Of a stretch of 64,000 bases of DNA, positions 13,268-25,095 are shown piece by piece. This DNA is from Campylorhamphus procurvoides. Taxonomy: Eukaryota; Chordata; Aves; Passeriformes; Dendrocolaptidae. The DNA lies in NCBI GenBank assembly GCA_013396655.1, contig WBMV01007712.1, positions 434,001 through 498,000 on the forward strand, in the 5' to 3' direction. Made by a program: the position numbers and the translations under genes. The notes below the pieces were generated by a model. That model did not search any database, had not been told where the DNA came from, and worked only from the letters and a program-made list of their open reading frames with translations. Position 1 is the first letter of the stretch. Each line of letters begins with the position of its first letter.

Positions 13268-14150
13268 CTAAAATCAGCATTTGGGGCTGATGGTTGTCTA
13301 CTGAGATAGCAGCAGAAACAACAGAAAATGGTTGTGAGTGAGTTAAAACCTTCCAACTCTGTGAAAGGAACTAAAGAACTGATGACTGTAGCATCATGTC
13401 AGCTTTTTTTGCCAATTTATTTTGTAAGAGCGTTGAGCAAGATGGCTCTTCTTGTTTGAAGAATTCCTCACTCATTAGAGCCCTTGTAGAGGGTATTAAG
13501 TGATAGCACAACAAAAAAAGAAACTGGATTTTTGTTTGTGAGTGCTTAAAAACGAACAGTGTTGAGGATGAATATTCCTTCATAAAAGTAGAATTGGCTT
13601 TTGTTCTACTGAAAGAGAGCATTTTGAACAGGCTGGTGTTATTGTGGGATTATGATAACTGTAAGATTTACCTTATGCTGCTATTTATGTGCTTCTTGCT
13701 CACTTTACTGGCATTAGGCTTATTGATAAAGGGTTTTTTTTTCCCCCCCTCTACATTTGTGACTGTGGGATATCACCTTCTACTCTTTACCAGACCAGAG
13801 ATCCACAAGACCTGAAGGTGGTAGATATGCAGGTCTGTGAAGATCTTTGGGGCATGGATTTGTAATTGAAAGGACACATAGAAGAACCAGCAGTGGGAAG
13901 AAATTTTTATTCCTAGGAAAATGAGTAATTGTTATGCTTACTTCCACAAGGTGTTCTGAAAGTCAAAATTAGTTATTAGGAGAGGTCTGCATAAATTCAT
14001 GAGGGATAAGTCCATTAATGGTTATTTAAAATTATAGCTCTTAAAAATTATGATTCTTATTTACATTTCTAATTCAGCAAATCTATTAACTGGCTCTTGG
14101 CAGAGGATATGAATGGTATGCTAATATTATTCATGCTCTCTTGCTTATTA
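13268..14150. other. Gene-free stretch
   Basis: No gene or recognisable repeat. A T-run/C-run (GGGTTTTTTTTTCCCCCCC type) lies near 13732-13748. The remainder is plain AT-rich DNA running up to the CR1 3' terminus. Confidence 0.5.
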
Positions 14151-14735
14151 TAGAATCATGGAATGTTTAGGGTTGGAAGGAACCCTACAGATCCTCTCAT
14201 TCCAGCCCCCCTGACATGGGTGGGGACATCTTCCACAGGCTGCTCAGGGTGCCATCCAGCCTGGCCTTAAACACTTAGAGAGATGAGGCAATTTCTCAGG
14301 GCAATCTTTGCTGGGGCCTCATCACCCGGTCAGTGAAGAATTTCTTTCTTATATCTAATCTAAACTTGGCCTCTGTCAGGTTAAAGCCATTTCACCTTGT
14401 CCTGTCACTACACGTCCTTGTAAAAAGTCCCTCTCCAGCTCTCTTGGAGCCTCTTTAAGTACTGGAGGGTCCTCTAAGCTCTCCCCAGAGCCTTTCCTGC
14501 AGGATGAACCATCCCAAGTCTGTCAGCCTGGCTGCACAGGAGAGGTGCTTCAACCCTCTGAGCATCTTTGTGGTCTCCTCTGAACCTCCAACAAGTTTGT
14601 AGCCTTCCTGTGCTAAGGGTACAGACCTGGATGCAGCATTCCAGGTGGGGCCTCAGGAGAGCTGAGCAGAGGTGTACATCGCCTCCCTTGACCTGCTGGT
14701 CACTCTGCTTCTGACGTAGCACAGGTTACTCTTTC
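14151..14735 (-). mobile_element. CR1 LINE, 5'-truncated, minus strand
   Basis: About 585 bases of a chicken-repeat-1 family non-LTR retrotransposon lying in reverse. Its 3' end is at 14151, where the minus strand ends with octamer units ATTCCATG ATTCTATA. The plus-strand signature TAGAATCATGGAATG followed by GGGTTGGAAGGAACC is diagnostic. Going right, the reverse complement of the CR1 3'UTR is followed by the C-terminal end of ORF2. A minus-strand frame at 14474-14722 includes LRPHLECCIQV, matching the conserved RPHLEYC region near the end of the CR1 reverse transcriptase. Stops and substitutions show that it is dead. Homology fades near 14735; ORF1 and nearly all of ORF2 are absent, as expected for 5' truncation during target-primed reverse transcription. 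Confidence 0.93.
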
Positions 14736-16379
14736 TCTAAGCAGTTTCTTTTTGTTACTTGTCAAAAAAAGGAGCCTGGACTGTGTTTACTTTGGTTGTG
14801 TCCAGGATGGCAGCTCTTAAGCGTCCTATGGGGAAAGAGCAGAGAACCTCTGTGGGTTTGTGTAGCCCCCTGTCAGGGAAACTAACTCACATCAATCTTC
14901 AACTGGTGTGTAATTATTTTTTTTTTTTACCTAATACAAGAGCTTCCTTGAGGTTCAGCACCTGCAGAACAAGTGCTGCTGTATGTTGTGCAGAGCAGTG
15001 TAGTCTATTTTGGCTCACAGGTAAGAGCTGGCAGCAGCCAAGCCCTTCTCTATGTTCCTCTACTCCACTGTGGCACTCTACCTGTGGTGTCCCTGATCAC
15101 CCTGATCTTAGCACTTCTTTCAAACCCAGTTCTCATCTTTGCACTTCAGATAGTTATGTCACATTCCCATTTTTTTCCATTGTCCTTGATGTCTCAAAAA
15201 TAAAGTCACTTAGCCCAATCTTGCATATAAACAGCAGACTTGATTTACTGAGACTTCAGAAGTGATTTGGCTGTGGTAGAAGAAGAAAAAGTCTTTACTC
15301 ATTCCAATGAAATGTTGAAACATGTCAACTATTTGGCATGAAAACCAAAGAGTGCTTTAATTTGTGTATGCAATTGGCTAACAGTGATAATAATACAACT
15401 TAAAAAGCAGATTTGTCCTGCATTTTAATGTGTATCATCATTCCATAGCCATAAAATAATAATCCCCATCTCATGTATTCTTTGTGTGAGAAAATAGGAA
15501 TAACATAGGGGGGAAAATTAACACTTGTGAGGGGAGCTGGTGTCAGATTAATTACTGATTTAAAAGTAAAACAATTCTAGATCCTGTGAGGCATGCCAAT
15601 CCATCCTGGAAGGACCTGGCACCAGAAGCCAACAGACAGTAGAAAGAAGAGGAAAGGCAACCACAGTTCATGTGAATGGTTTCTCAGGGGCAGCCAGCTG
15701 GCTTGGGCTTCTTGGGAACTCATGGGAACTGGTGCTGGAGAGCAGTTTTCTGTCATGCTCTGAGTGCTGGAGAGATGTCCATGAGAGGCTGAGTGGTGGG
15801 ATCAACTGCCCTGGGAGTGAGCAGGGGTTCCCATGGTGACCTGCTGGGTTGTGGGAGGGTTGTCAAGTGGGTTGACAAGGAAAAGCTACTTCAAGAAGAT
15901 ACAGCTAAAGGCAGCCAAAGGGAAAAGAAGAATGGTGGATCATTTTGTTGATCTCTCCAGAGGTGGATTGGTGGTACAGGGTGAGACAGGCATTGACATG
16001 TCTTTGATTAACCTTTCTAAGGTGGGAACAGGGAGGAAGAGGAGGATTCTCTGCAGAAGAAACTGTGGTTGAGGTTTCTCCTGGAGCTGTCACAAAATGC
16101 ATGAAGGAATGCTTAGAGGGGAGTGCCAAAGGCAACAGACCTAAAGTGCTTCTGTTGAGAATTTTGAGAATTATGTGAAGGAACACTTTTACTGGTTTGC
16201 AGCTAAGGGACTTCAAGGTGTGAGACGCTTTCGTTCTTGTTGCCACAGTCACTTCAGGGCTTTTAGTGTTGTCCTTGTGCAGGGTAGAAAACTAGAAAAA
16301 TATATCAAAGGGTCTAAAAAGTTGTTTCTCAGTGAGTATTTTTCAGTAATACTTTTAAAAAAGAAATTATAATTAATCT
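14736..16379. other. Gene-free stretch with GC-richer block
   Basis: This holds the longest open frame in the window (14759-15265, 168 codons) and a T12 run at 14917-14928, which that frame reads straight through as a run of phenylalanines. That argues against a real protein. From about 15585 to 16090 the base composition becomes noticeably richer in G and C and purine-rich on the plus strand, with a small TGGGAACT direct duplication at 15713-15730. This block could be a decayed transposon or LTR that I cannot name. Confidence 0.45.
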
Positions 16380-16640
16380 TTTATGTGTATCCAGCTTTAA
16401 ATTCTACCTATATCTCTTAATGCAATAATTGCTTGGAGTCCAGATTTGCCTCTTAATGCAGTAATTGCAATTCTAAAATATCAGTTGAAACTCTACACTT
16501 CTAATGCTGTCTCAGACTGTGGAAAAAGGAATAAAATTACTCCATTTTAATTTCAGAAGCTAATGCATGCTTTTAATCCAGCTTCACACAATATTAAAAG
16601 CACTTTGTTTTTAATAAACTTGAGGGTGAATGAGAAATCA
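16380..16640. other. Candidate conserved non-coding block with repeated motif
   Basis: An AT-rich unique block containing two nearly identical 19-base copies of CTCTTAATGCARTAATTGC at 16414-16432 and 16450-16468, 36 bases apart start to start, with one mismatch. Each copy combines TAAT and ATGCA/ATTGC cores that resemble homeodomain and POU binding sites. TTTTAATTTC and GCTAATGCATGC motifs follow. An enhancer role is inferred from this clustering only. Confidence 0.35.
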
Positions 16641-18539
16641 TTTTGCTACTGTGACTAATACAGAAATGGGTTTCTGTCGTTTGAAATGTATAGTCTATAT
16701 ACAAATGAAAATGAATTTTCAACTTGGAAACAGCTTTATTGATGCTTTAAAATGGAGGGAGAACGGCACTGTTCCTTAAATTGAACCTGTAGAGGCAAAG
16801 ATGAACTATTAGTTTTATAGGTCTCTTCATTGTCAGTATCCTAATAATTACTGTAAACTGTAGAGGTAACAATAATCCCTGAGTGTTACTCATTATAAGC
16901 AGATAGTCAAAGATGTGATAAGCTGAAAGCATAAAGTGATATGGAAGGTGGTTAATTACAGTAGTGACTGATTTGCCATGTAGCATGGTATCATAATTTA
17001 TGTGCTCTGCAGTGGTTAGAACAGCTACGATTTTGCAAATGTGCCTGTATCCAGTGGCTCTTTCACTAATGGAAAGCAGCAGCTACGCACAAATCCAGAA
17101 TGTTATTTTGAATTATTTGAAAAAAAAATTTATTTTGAAACTATTATCAAGAATGCAATAGAATGAAAAGGAATCATGTTACTGACTTCGTTAGACAATC
17201 AAAAATGACTTCTTGGTCTGTACAGTGTCTTCTGAGGTTTCCTAGTACAGCTAGCATGTCATAGGTATGGCTTGAATATGCACAGGTGCTAACTCAAAAG
17301 TTGGTTGGATTTGCTCTTCCATTTTTTTGAATCTTAGATATTCTTTCAAATATTTGCCCTTGACTTCCATCAGTTACTTAGGATGTGGGTGCTCCAGGTA
17401 TTAGTATTTCCTATAGCATGGAACCACTTGAGGTTCTGTATTACTATTGTTGACTGCAGTCTGATTTTGGTAAATCAGTCAGCATTACTGCCTGTCAGGA
17501 TTCAGTCCGTTTTGCCTCTGCAGGGCTCAGATTAGCAGAAAATAAAGGAGATCCTGTCTAGTTCTCTGCTGCACTGATGGGGGTTATCACTGTCTGTGCC
17601 AGGTCATTGCAAACCAAGAGCAGCTCACCACTGAATCTGATTACTATAAACATATAAACATCTAAGGGAATCAACTTATTCCTTTAAGGTGGGTGCTGTT
17701 GTAGGCAGCAGCATATGTGGGCAAACAGGTCTGAGATGGTGACAATGGTGCCAAGACCTGTAACCCAAGTCCTGGGATTGGGTGATCACTTTGCATAGAC
17801 TTGAGCAAGGCAGACCTTTACACTTTGTTTTTCTGGCTTTGCATCCGCAGACTTGCAAGATGCCCGAAGAAAGGGCTGCACTGGTAACTGGTAAGCAATA
17901 TACTGTTGTAAAACACTTGTTCATTTAGCTGGCAGTGTCAGCATTCTAACTGGGCAGTGGAGGACTCCACAGATTGATTTTTGGATTATCGTGGGTCTGA
18001 TCTGAGTCTCTGCTCAGTGTCCCCAGTGACATGTGTCACAGTGCAGAACCAGCTCAGCAGCACTGGGGGCCTGGGGTTGTACCTGGGAGTGGACAAATAT
18101 CAGTGTCTTGGTGACACACAACAGCCTGTGACACTCTCCAAGGGAGGGGTTTTCGGTTCAATATACCAGATCCACTAAACACATGGAATTATATAGCCTG
18201 GGAGCTGTCATTACAGTGCAGGAACAAATCCTCTTTTTCATCGCTTGCCAAACCTATGAGGGATAAATAGGAAGACAGGATTAATACCTGTCAGCTCTCT
18301 TGGGCCATTCTTTAAACATCCACAAACTCCTAGCCTAGCCCAGGCTTTCTCATTTAATGGTCTAACTAGGTGCAATTAAATTTAGTATATAATATATACT
18401 TCAATATATTAAATATATAGAAGCTATTGGCTCCCATTTGAACTTTGTTTAAAGATTTATCATAGTAATAAGATTATACTAATAGTTGTGTTGAGTTTGT
18501 CTTAGCTCAAAATGTTTTTGCTAATCAGAACACTGTTTG
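16641..18539. other. Gene-free stretch
   Basis: No supported gene or named repeat. An AT-rich palindromic patch (TATATAATATATACTTCAATATATTAAATATATAG type) lies at about 18385-18420. The open frames at 17676-17924 (minus) and 17981-18178 (plus) have no recognisable features. Confidence 0.5.
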
Positions 18540-18935
18540 CCAACTTGGTGAGTTATCTTCTACTTGTATTAAATGGAAAAATTATGTAAACTGAAAGCAC
18601 ATGGCAATAACTGTAAAGAACAATTATTTCAATGACTGGAGCAGAGATGGCCAATTACTTAATAACCTCTTCATATGGAGAGGGATTCTTTTGCTAGGAT
18701 TCTGTTAATGCCCTCAGATTTAAACAGCTTAAATTCTGTCTTCTTCAAAATCAACTTAGCAAATGAAAGAGTTATTATGACTAAATGAGAGTAATACATA
18801 TAGGAAAGGCTCTATGCAATAACGCTCTAAAATGGAAAACTTGAGATTTAATGCTTAGCTAAAGTTGTCTTTGTGTTGGCAATAATCCATAATGTGTGTT
18901 TTATCAAATGAGTGAAAACTGTCATGTGTAATTTT
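18540..18935. other. Candidate conserved non-coding block
   Basis: Non-repetitive AT-rich sequence with many ATTA, AATTAC and TTAAT cores (for example GCCAATTACTTAATAACC near 18650 and GGCAATAATCCATAATG near 18879). It contains no simple repeats and no transposon signature. It resembles vertebrate developmental enhancers in composition, but only alignment would establish conservation. Confidence 0.25.
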
Positions 18936-20202
18936 TTTTTAGAAAAAACAGCCTTTTTTTTCTTTCTTCAAAATGGAGAACTTTACAGAAGTTTGATTTC
19001 AACAGGGTTGTTTGATGAAGATACCAATCTTTCTCTATCAAGAGTTAGATCAAGGGTAATATTTTCAAATGTGCCCAAGTGACTTGAAGAACTAAATTGC
19101 ATTTCTGAAGCTAACACAGGCATTTCACATATTTCCAAAGAAGTTGGTTTCTAAGGCACCCAAGTAATTTTTTCATTTCAAAAAAACACCCACACATTCA
19201 TTTTTATATTAAATAGGAAAGTATTAGGAAAAATTTCTTCTCAGATCAGATGCTTAACCTAATCTTATATTCATTGCTAGTCACAAAATTTAAATTTTTA
19301 GAGATTAAGTATAAAGAAAAATACCTTCCACTTTTTTCTAAGGTCAGGTTGAAATGTTAATTCAAGATAAGAATGTGATGAATCTGAAGAAGCCAAACAC
19401 ATGAATAAGATCCTGGTAATCCTAGTGTGCGGGTCAGGATTATATCCTGATCTGACTTTGGGCTGTTTTAGCAGTATCTGCACTGCAATGGACTCAGCGT
19501 GTTTTTAGCTGCTACTAAACAACATGGTAAAGCTGCTGTGTTTGAGCCTATAGACCATCACCAGTGGTGGATTCTCTGACTCCTGAGCAGTGTTTCACTG
19601 AGTCACTCTGGCCTGTGGAATTGCATCCTCCCTGTGTCAGGGTGTGTGAGGGTTTCTGCGGTTCTTTGCAGCAATGAAAAAAATAAAATTCTCTTAAACT
19701 GTATGATTTGTCTCAAGAATTCCCTGAGTTAACCCCACACAAGAAAATATCTCAAGGCAGTCAGGATTTATATAATCACAGAAAAATATTCTAGTTGCTT
19801 ATTCCTTTCTCTCTGCTTAGGAGAGAAAACAGAAAGGAGCAATAACACCATTATCATCACATTGTTTTGGCATGTGACCTTTAGGCAAAGAACAGCACTG
19901 ACAGTGGAATAGTAGGAAATATTTGTGCATGCAAACATAGCCACAGGCACTGCTAACTCTTCCAGGAAAAAAATAAATTAACTTTGTTTTTAAGAACTTT
20001 CTTAGGAAACTGTTTGACACACATTAAATAACTTCAACTGCTTCCCTCAGACTGAAGTAATGTTTTCCTAATCACAAAAATAATAAAGTTATTTCAATTC
20101 TAGTAGCGATCTGTATATGATGAAGCACATTAATTGTATGAGAAGCAGCAGGAAAAAAAGGACTGGACATGTGTTAGGAAAGGTGGAGACCCTAAAGGTC
20201 CC
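18936..20202. other. Gene-free stretch
   Basis: Nothing supported. A segment near 19490-19700 is a little more GC-rich and ends in an AATAAA-containing A-rich patch (about 19674-19690). I briefly considered an LTR but saw no paired termini or target-site duplication. Confidence 0.45.
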
Positions 20203-20545
20203 TAGAATCACAGAATACACTGAGTGGGAAGGAACTAACAAGGATCATTGAGTTCAACCCTCAGCCCTGCACAGGATCATCCCTAAGAGTCACACCCTGT
20301 GCCTGAGCATTGTCCAAACACTTCTCGAACTCTGTCAGCCTTGGTGCTGTGCCCACTGCCCTGGGGAGCCTGTTCAGTGCCCAACAACCCTCTGGGGGAA
20401 GAAACTTTTTATAATATCCAACCTAAACCTTCCCTGCAATGAAGTCTCCTCCAGCTGAGCAGACCAAGTGCCCTCAGCTACTCCTCCCATGACTTGCCCC
20501 TTAAGGCACTTCACCATCTTCATTGTTTGTCTCCTTTCTCTCTGT
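20203..20545 (-). mobile_element. CR1 LINE, minus strand, internally deleted
   Basis: A reverse-oriented CR1 copy. The plus strand begins AGAATCACAGAATAC, then GGGAAGGAACTAACAAGGATCATTGAGTTCAACC, followed by the CCCTGCACAGGATCATCCC, TGTGCCTGAG, CACTGCCCTGGGGAGCCTGTTC and ATATCCAACCTAAACCTTCCC segments of the CR1 3' region. It differs in subfamily from the copy at 14151-14735. After CCTAAACCTTCCCTGCAATGAAG the sequence jumps to CTCCAGCTGAGCAGACCAAGTG. The stretch normally between these points (roughly 150 bases in intact copies, from family knowledge) is therefore missing. Homology ends near CACCATCTTCATTG at about 20525-20545. Confidence 0.92.
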
Positions 20546-21459
20546 TGTGAAATGTTTGCAGGATTTGGTTTCTGGCTTCACACACCTGAAATTTGCCTTA
20601 ATTTGGTTTTAGGGGTTCAGGACATCTCCCTTTAGTTCTTTTGGAGCCAGTTGTATACCAGATTGGTGAAAGATGATGGTGCTAGATCATCTATCAGTTG
20701 CATGTAGGAGAAATTTTAATGTAAATCTAACTAGTTTATATTAGTTTTTAAAGGGAGATTGTCTCCTGTAATTTTTAGAATCTCTTTATTAACTGTCAAA
20801 AAGCACGTGCTGCTTTTGGGTACTGATGTCATCCATCATGTTTCCAAGGACCAAACTTTTACATCCTTATTTCTGCTGAGATACTCCCTGTGGTATTTTA
20901 CATTTGGAGTTGGAGCAGGGTGGATTAGGGTACAAAATCAGTGAACCTGTAAATAATCTATCAGAGGAAGATCTTGTGGCGGGGACGGGAGGAGCAGAAG
21001 CAAAACGTATTGATGTTAGGTCAGCCAAACATTCAAGCATGTCTTTTGTAGGATGTTGTAGTAGTGCAGTTACAGTAAGATTAGACATTGTAACAATAAG
21101 CCAGAAACAAGATAAGACATCTAGACATCAATAACATTTACTGCATGAAAGATCTATCAAAGAAATACAGTAGACTAACAGTAAAAGGCAAGGATGTTTT
21201 TAGTTGTGAGATGGGTTTTTCCCCCCTTTACCTGCACAATTTGTACTCAGTGACCTTCTGTCTCATCCCTGTGTGTGGTAGGAATCTCATCTGAAAAAGA
21301 AATTTAGCTTAAATTTTCAGCCTCCATTTGTAAATCAAAGAATTTCTGCAGAATAGCTTCTGGTTGCCTTTAAAAAAAAGCACAAAAATTAGATCAGTTA
21401 TTGAAGAGGAGTTGCTGAAATTTAGGTCATGAATCTCATGGCTGAAAAATGAAAATGTA
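20546..21459. other. Gene-free stretch
   Basis: No supported gene. The plus-strand frame at 20904-21134 (76 codons) carries a short CpG-containing run near 20980-21010 and could be a decayed coding or transposon fragment, but it matches nothing I recognise. Confidence 0.4.
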
Positions 21460-21880
21460 TTATGTTGTAGTGCCACCCACATGCAATGTCATTGTGATTA
21501 TTGCAATTCAATGTAATACTGTTAATGCATAATATAAAATATTAGAATGTTAATTAATATACCTTTTTAGTATAATGCATACCTACAAGTTAATCAGCTC
21601 TGCATATGAGAGGGGTGAAGTAATCCTTGGTAGAGAACCTCTAATTAACACTGTAAAGTTAAACAATTAAGGCTGTGATGGAAGAGACACATACCAAGCA
21701 GCAGCATTCCATAAAAAATAAAGAAAAGCTCAGGAAATCATAAAACACAGCATTGTGGGCCAGACTTTCAAAGAGGCTTCCTCTGTGGATGATAAAAGCC
21801 CTGCAAAGCCAGGCAATGTGTTATTTTCACCTGCAGAACATGACAATAAGCACAATTCATAAAGATTCCCTTTTCCAGCA
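21460..21880. other. Candidate conserved non-coding block
   Basis: A non-repetitive block with clustered octamer-like and homeodomain-like words: ATTGCAATTCAATG, CTGTTAATGCATAATATAAAAT, GTTAATTAATATACC and CCTCTAATTAACACTG. No transposon signature is present. The density of ATGCA/TAATTA words is higher than in the flanks by eye. An enhancer-type element is the inference; it is untested. Confidence 0.35.
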
Positions 21881-24800
21881 CTCTTCTTTTTGTTGGGTTT
21901 TGGAAACAGTTCATTGCAAATGGTCTTGAATTAGAATATCAGTGCAGCAGGTGATCATGTTTGACTACATTCCTTCATCATGTCCTTGATCATAGGAATT
22001 AATTCCTGTGATCCCTCTCTGCTAGGGCTGGACATGGACACTTGGTACACATACCTCATGCCACTGGGGCAGGAGACGGCCTCAGTCAGAACAACTCTTT
22101 GCATCAATCTGTATCTAGTTTCCAATGTGGTTATAAAACAGGGTTTTGGAAGTCAATGAAGAGCCACCAAGTGAAAGAACAATAAATCATCTTCATAGGA
22201 GAAAATCTTTTGCAGAATTTTAACTCAGTAAGTTAAAAGCACAGTTCAGGTGCACAGTTAAACATTCCTGCTGCTATGGGGGCATCACAAACTGGGCAGC
22301 TGAAGCGTAATCAAACTTATATTGCTGGTGCATCCCAAAGGAAAGTAGGCAGCGATGTGATGATGATGGTTTTCCTGCCCTTAGCCACATTGTTATGCAG
22401 TCTTTGCCATTCATGTGCAATGTCAAACCTTGAGCAGAGCTTACACAGATCCCAATGCTCAGATGAAGCTGTGCCATGCAAATATTCTGTTGTGCAGACC
22501 TTTTTTTATGGGATCACTGATGCAACTACTTGTGCATAGAATCTTTGTAAGAGACCAGGTTTGTTAAATCCATGAGAATAAATAGTGCTGATTTCTTGAT
22601 ATAGTATTTTATTATATGGATGAAATAATAACGGATTTTTGCACAAAAGTTATGAACTTCAAACAGATGTTGAGATAAATACTATAGCAGAGGGTACCAG
22701 TCATATTTAAGCCTATTTTTGGTATGAGTTGTAAAGCAATTAGGATAAAAGTATCACTCCTGGCATTCACAGTGCGTATTGATTTTGAAAGCCATATTTA
22801 TTCAGTATGTCTTGCTTCTACATGAAAGATTTGTGACCATTAGAAAAACAGGCCCAAGTGTCCATCCACCTTGGGGAGTCTAGAGGAGAAAATCACACAG
22901 CATTTAATTGTAACAGAACTTCCTACTGTCAGATTGTCACCTTTATTCAGGAACTTCATATGCAACACTAGATATAAATACAGGCAAACCAGTCTTTGTT
23001 TTGTTTTCTGCTTTTAACAGCCTATGAGCTCATGCAGTTCATCTTGTTCTGCTAACATGGCAGGAGTTGAAGGTTTTTTCTGCCTAAACCATCTCATGCC
23101 CTTATCAAATATATAATTGGATTAATTTTTCAGTTTCTGTTTCTATGTTTATATTCACATATTGGGAAGTTTGTTTTTAGTAATTCCCTGCAAGAATTGA
23201 GCCTGAGGTATATTTGTCATTAGTAGTCAATAATAGTAGTCAAAGCATTGCTTAGAATGTTCAAAAAAGTGTCCATTTTGGAGAAGTAGCAGAAAAAGAA
23301 ACTGCAGAAAGGGATTTTTCATAGACATAGTTTCTGTTATATCTGAACGTTTTAGACCAAAATGTTCTTCAGCAAGAGCCTGAATCAGTTGACTCATGAT
23401 CAGCCTCAGCTATTTCAGTTTAAAAATTAATAGATGAGAAAATTCTGGGGCTGTTAAAATCCAAAAACTGAGGTTTTTTCATTTCAAAGGAGGTGGGTTG
23501 CAAAATTATCTGCTAAGGGGATACTCTACCCCTACATTTTTATTTTTCTTCTATCTCCATTTATATTTTTACTTTGTTTTGGACTTTTCTTGCAGAGGGT
23601 TGATGGGTTTTGCTTTCTACATAGTGGGTAGCATACTCCTGAAGGAGTAAGCTTTGGGAAGTGGTTCAGTTGACTCTGATGGTCCAGCAGACCAACCAAA
23701 AGTGTATGTGTCCCTCTGGTAAATGGCACAACATTGTGTTTGAAAAGAAAAGTCTGAAAGCTTGATGAAAAGGAAAAGTCAGTGAGACCTTTTAGGGACC
23801 TGCTTCATGAAAAGGATAGGCTGGTATGTTTGGTGCAAGTTTTATTTTATGGATGGTGGTTTCATGTTTGTGTGTGCAGTGTTTTACTCAAACACACATG
23901 GCCAGATTTAGTTATAAAAATACTTTCTGTAAACTGAGTGTATTGTGCTTGTAGTTATATGAGTATCAGGAGAGGTGGTGGCTTATCTGGCAGTAAAACA
24001 TGAAACAATGTCAAAGTCCTCATTAGAGAGGCAGAAAGTTGTGATGCAAACACCAGTTGGACCAGGAAGAAAACTGGGTGATGGGAGAGAATGGTAAGAG
24101 ATAACTGACAGTGTTTATTCTTTGTACAACAAAAGACTTCCCTCCTTATTCCAGAGAGGCTGTTCTTTGGTGATAAGAAATGGAATGGTTAGGCTTGGTG
24201 GGACTGCAGATCCCTGTCATTAATTTCCTGTTCCAATGTCTTTTGTCACCTGAGTAATTTTTTTTCCAGATCCATACAAATATTTGAGAGTCACCACTCC
24301 CATTAAAGCAGATTTTAACTCGCTAAGATCTTACGAATTAAATTTACTTTAGCTTTCTATCTGCAAAATATGAGTAACAGTATTATGTTAATCTTCTTGA
24401 ATTGCAAAAAAGTGAGAAGAATGCAAAAGCGAGAGATGCTTCAAATCATGTAAGTTCCAGAGACTGAAATACAGATGGAGAAAAGAGCATAGGCTGGGTA
24501 TGAATCACTTGTCTGAAGATGTTTCTGCTTGTTGCTTTTTTATAAAAACTTTAGGATGCTTTTATTTGGATTATTTATTGAATAGCTGAATGGCTCTTTC
24601 ACTGTAACACCAAAGAAAAAGCCACACAAAAGCAATTCATAGAAATTCATCCTCATAAGACAAGCAAACCTTTCAGCTTTCCTAATTGCAGCACTCTGAC
24701 AATCCATTATAGTTTTAGATTCTTTGATTGCTATTGTAAAAAGAAAGAAGTTGCCAGGAAAGTCCATTCTCTATGAAGAAAGAAAAGACATGAAATAAGA

Positions 24801-25071
24801 GAAATTTCTTGCACAGGGATACACTGGCAAGCAGACCCTCTCACTGAAAATGTTTTTTATTTATTGCCAGTCATACTTCCCAGAGAAATGGATGCCTCCC
24901 TGTCTTCCTGGAGCAGTAGAATTCAGCTGTTTCCATCCTTCCCAGTTCTTTCCTGTATAGCAATAAAATACTTCTGTGCTCCATGTGATTGATAGTCAAT
25001 AGCTATATATATCTTTTTTTCTGAAATAGTGAATAGTGGATTTTTCTTTTGATTTTTTTCATGGTATTTAC
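21881..25071. other. Gene-free stretch, possible old CR1 end
   Basis: Plain AT-rich DNA with no supported gene. At about 24179-24235 the sequence GGAATGGTTAGGCTTGGTGGG followed by GCAGATCCCTGTCATT weakly resembles a very decayed reverse-oriented CR1 3' end, but the match is too poor to call separately. Confidence 0.4.
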
Positions 25072-25095
25072 CTGGAATTATCTCTGGAATTATCT
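25072..25095. repeat. 12-base tandem duplication
   Basis: Two exact adjacent copies of CTGGAATTATCT (25072-25083 and 25084-25095), followed by a partial third copy (CTGGAGAG). It is a small replication-slippage duplication with no apparent function. Confidence 0.85.

Noticed and set aside
14474..14722. Minus-strand 82-codon frame as an independent gene
   Set aside because: It is the tail of the CR1 ORF2 region (LRPHLECC), so it belongs to the dead retrotransposon.
14759..15265. Longest open frame (168 codons) as a gene
   Set aside because: It begins at the edge of a CR1, reads through a T12 run as polyphenylalanine, has no domain, and has another frame nested in it. Chance is the simplest reading.
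19490..19700. Possible LTR with AATAAA
   Set aside because: No paired TG...CA termini, no target-site duplication and no primer-binding site were found nearby.
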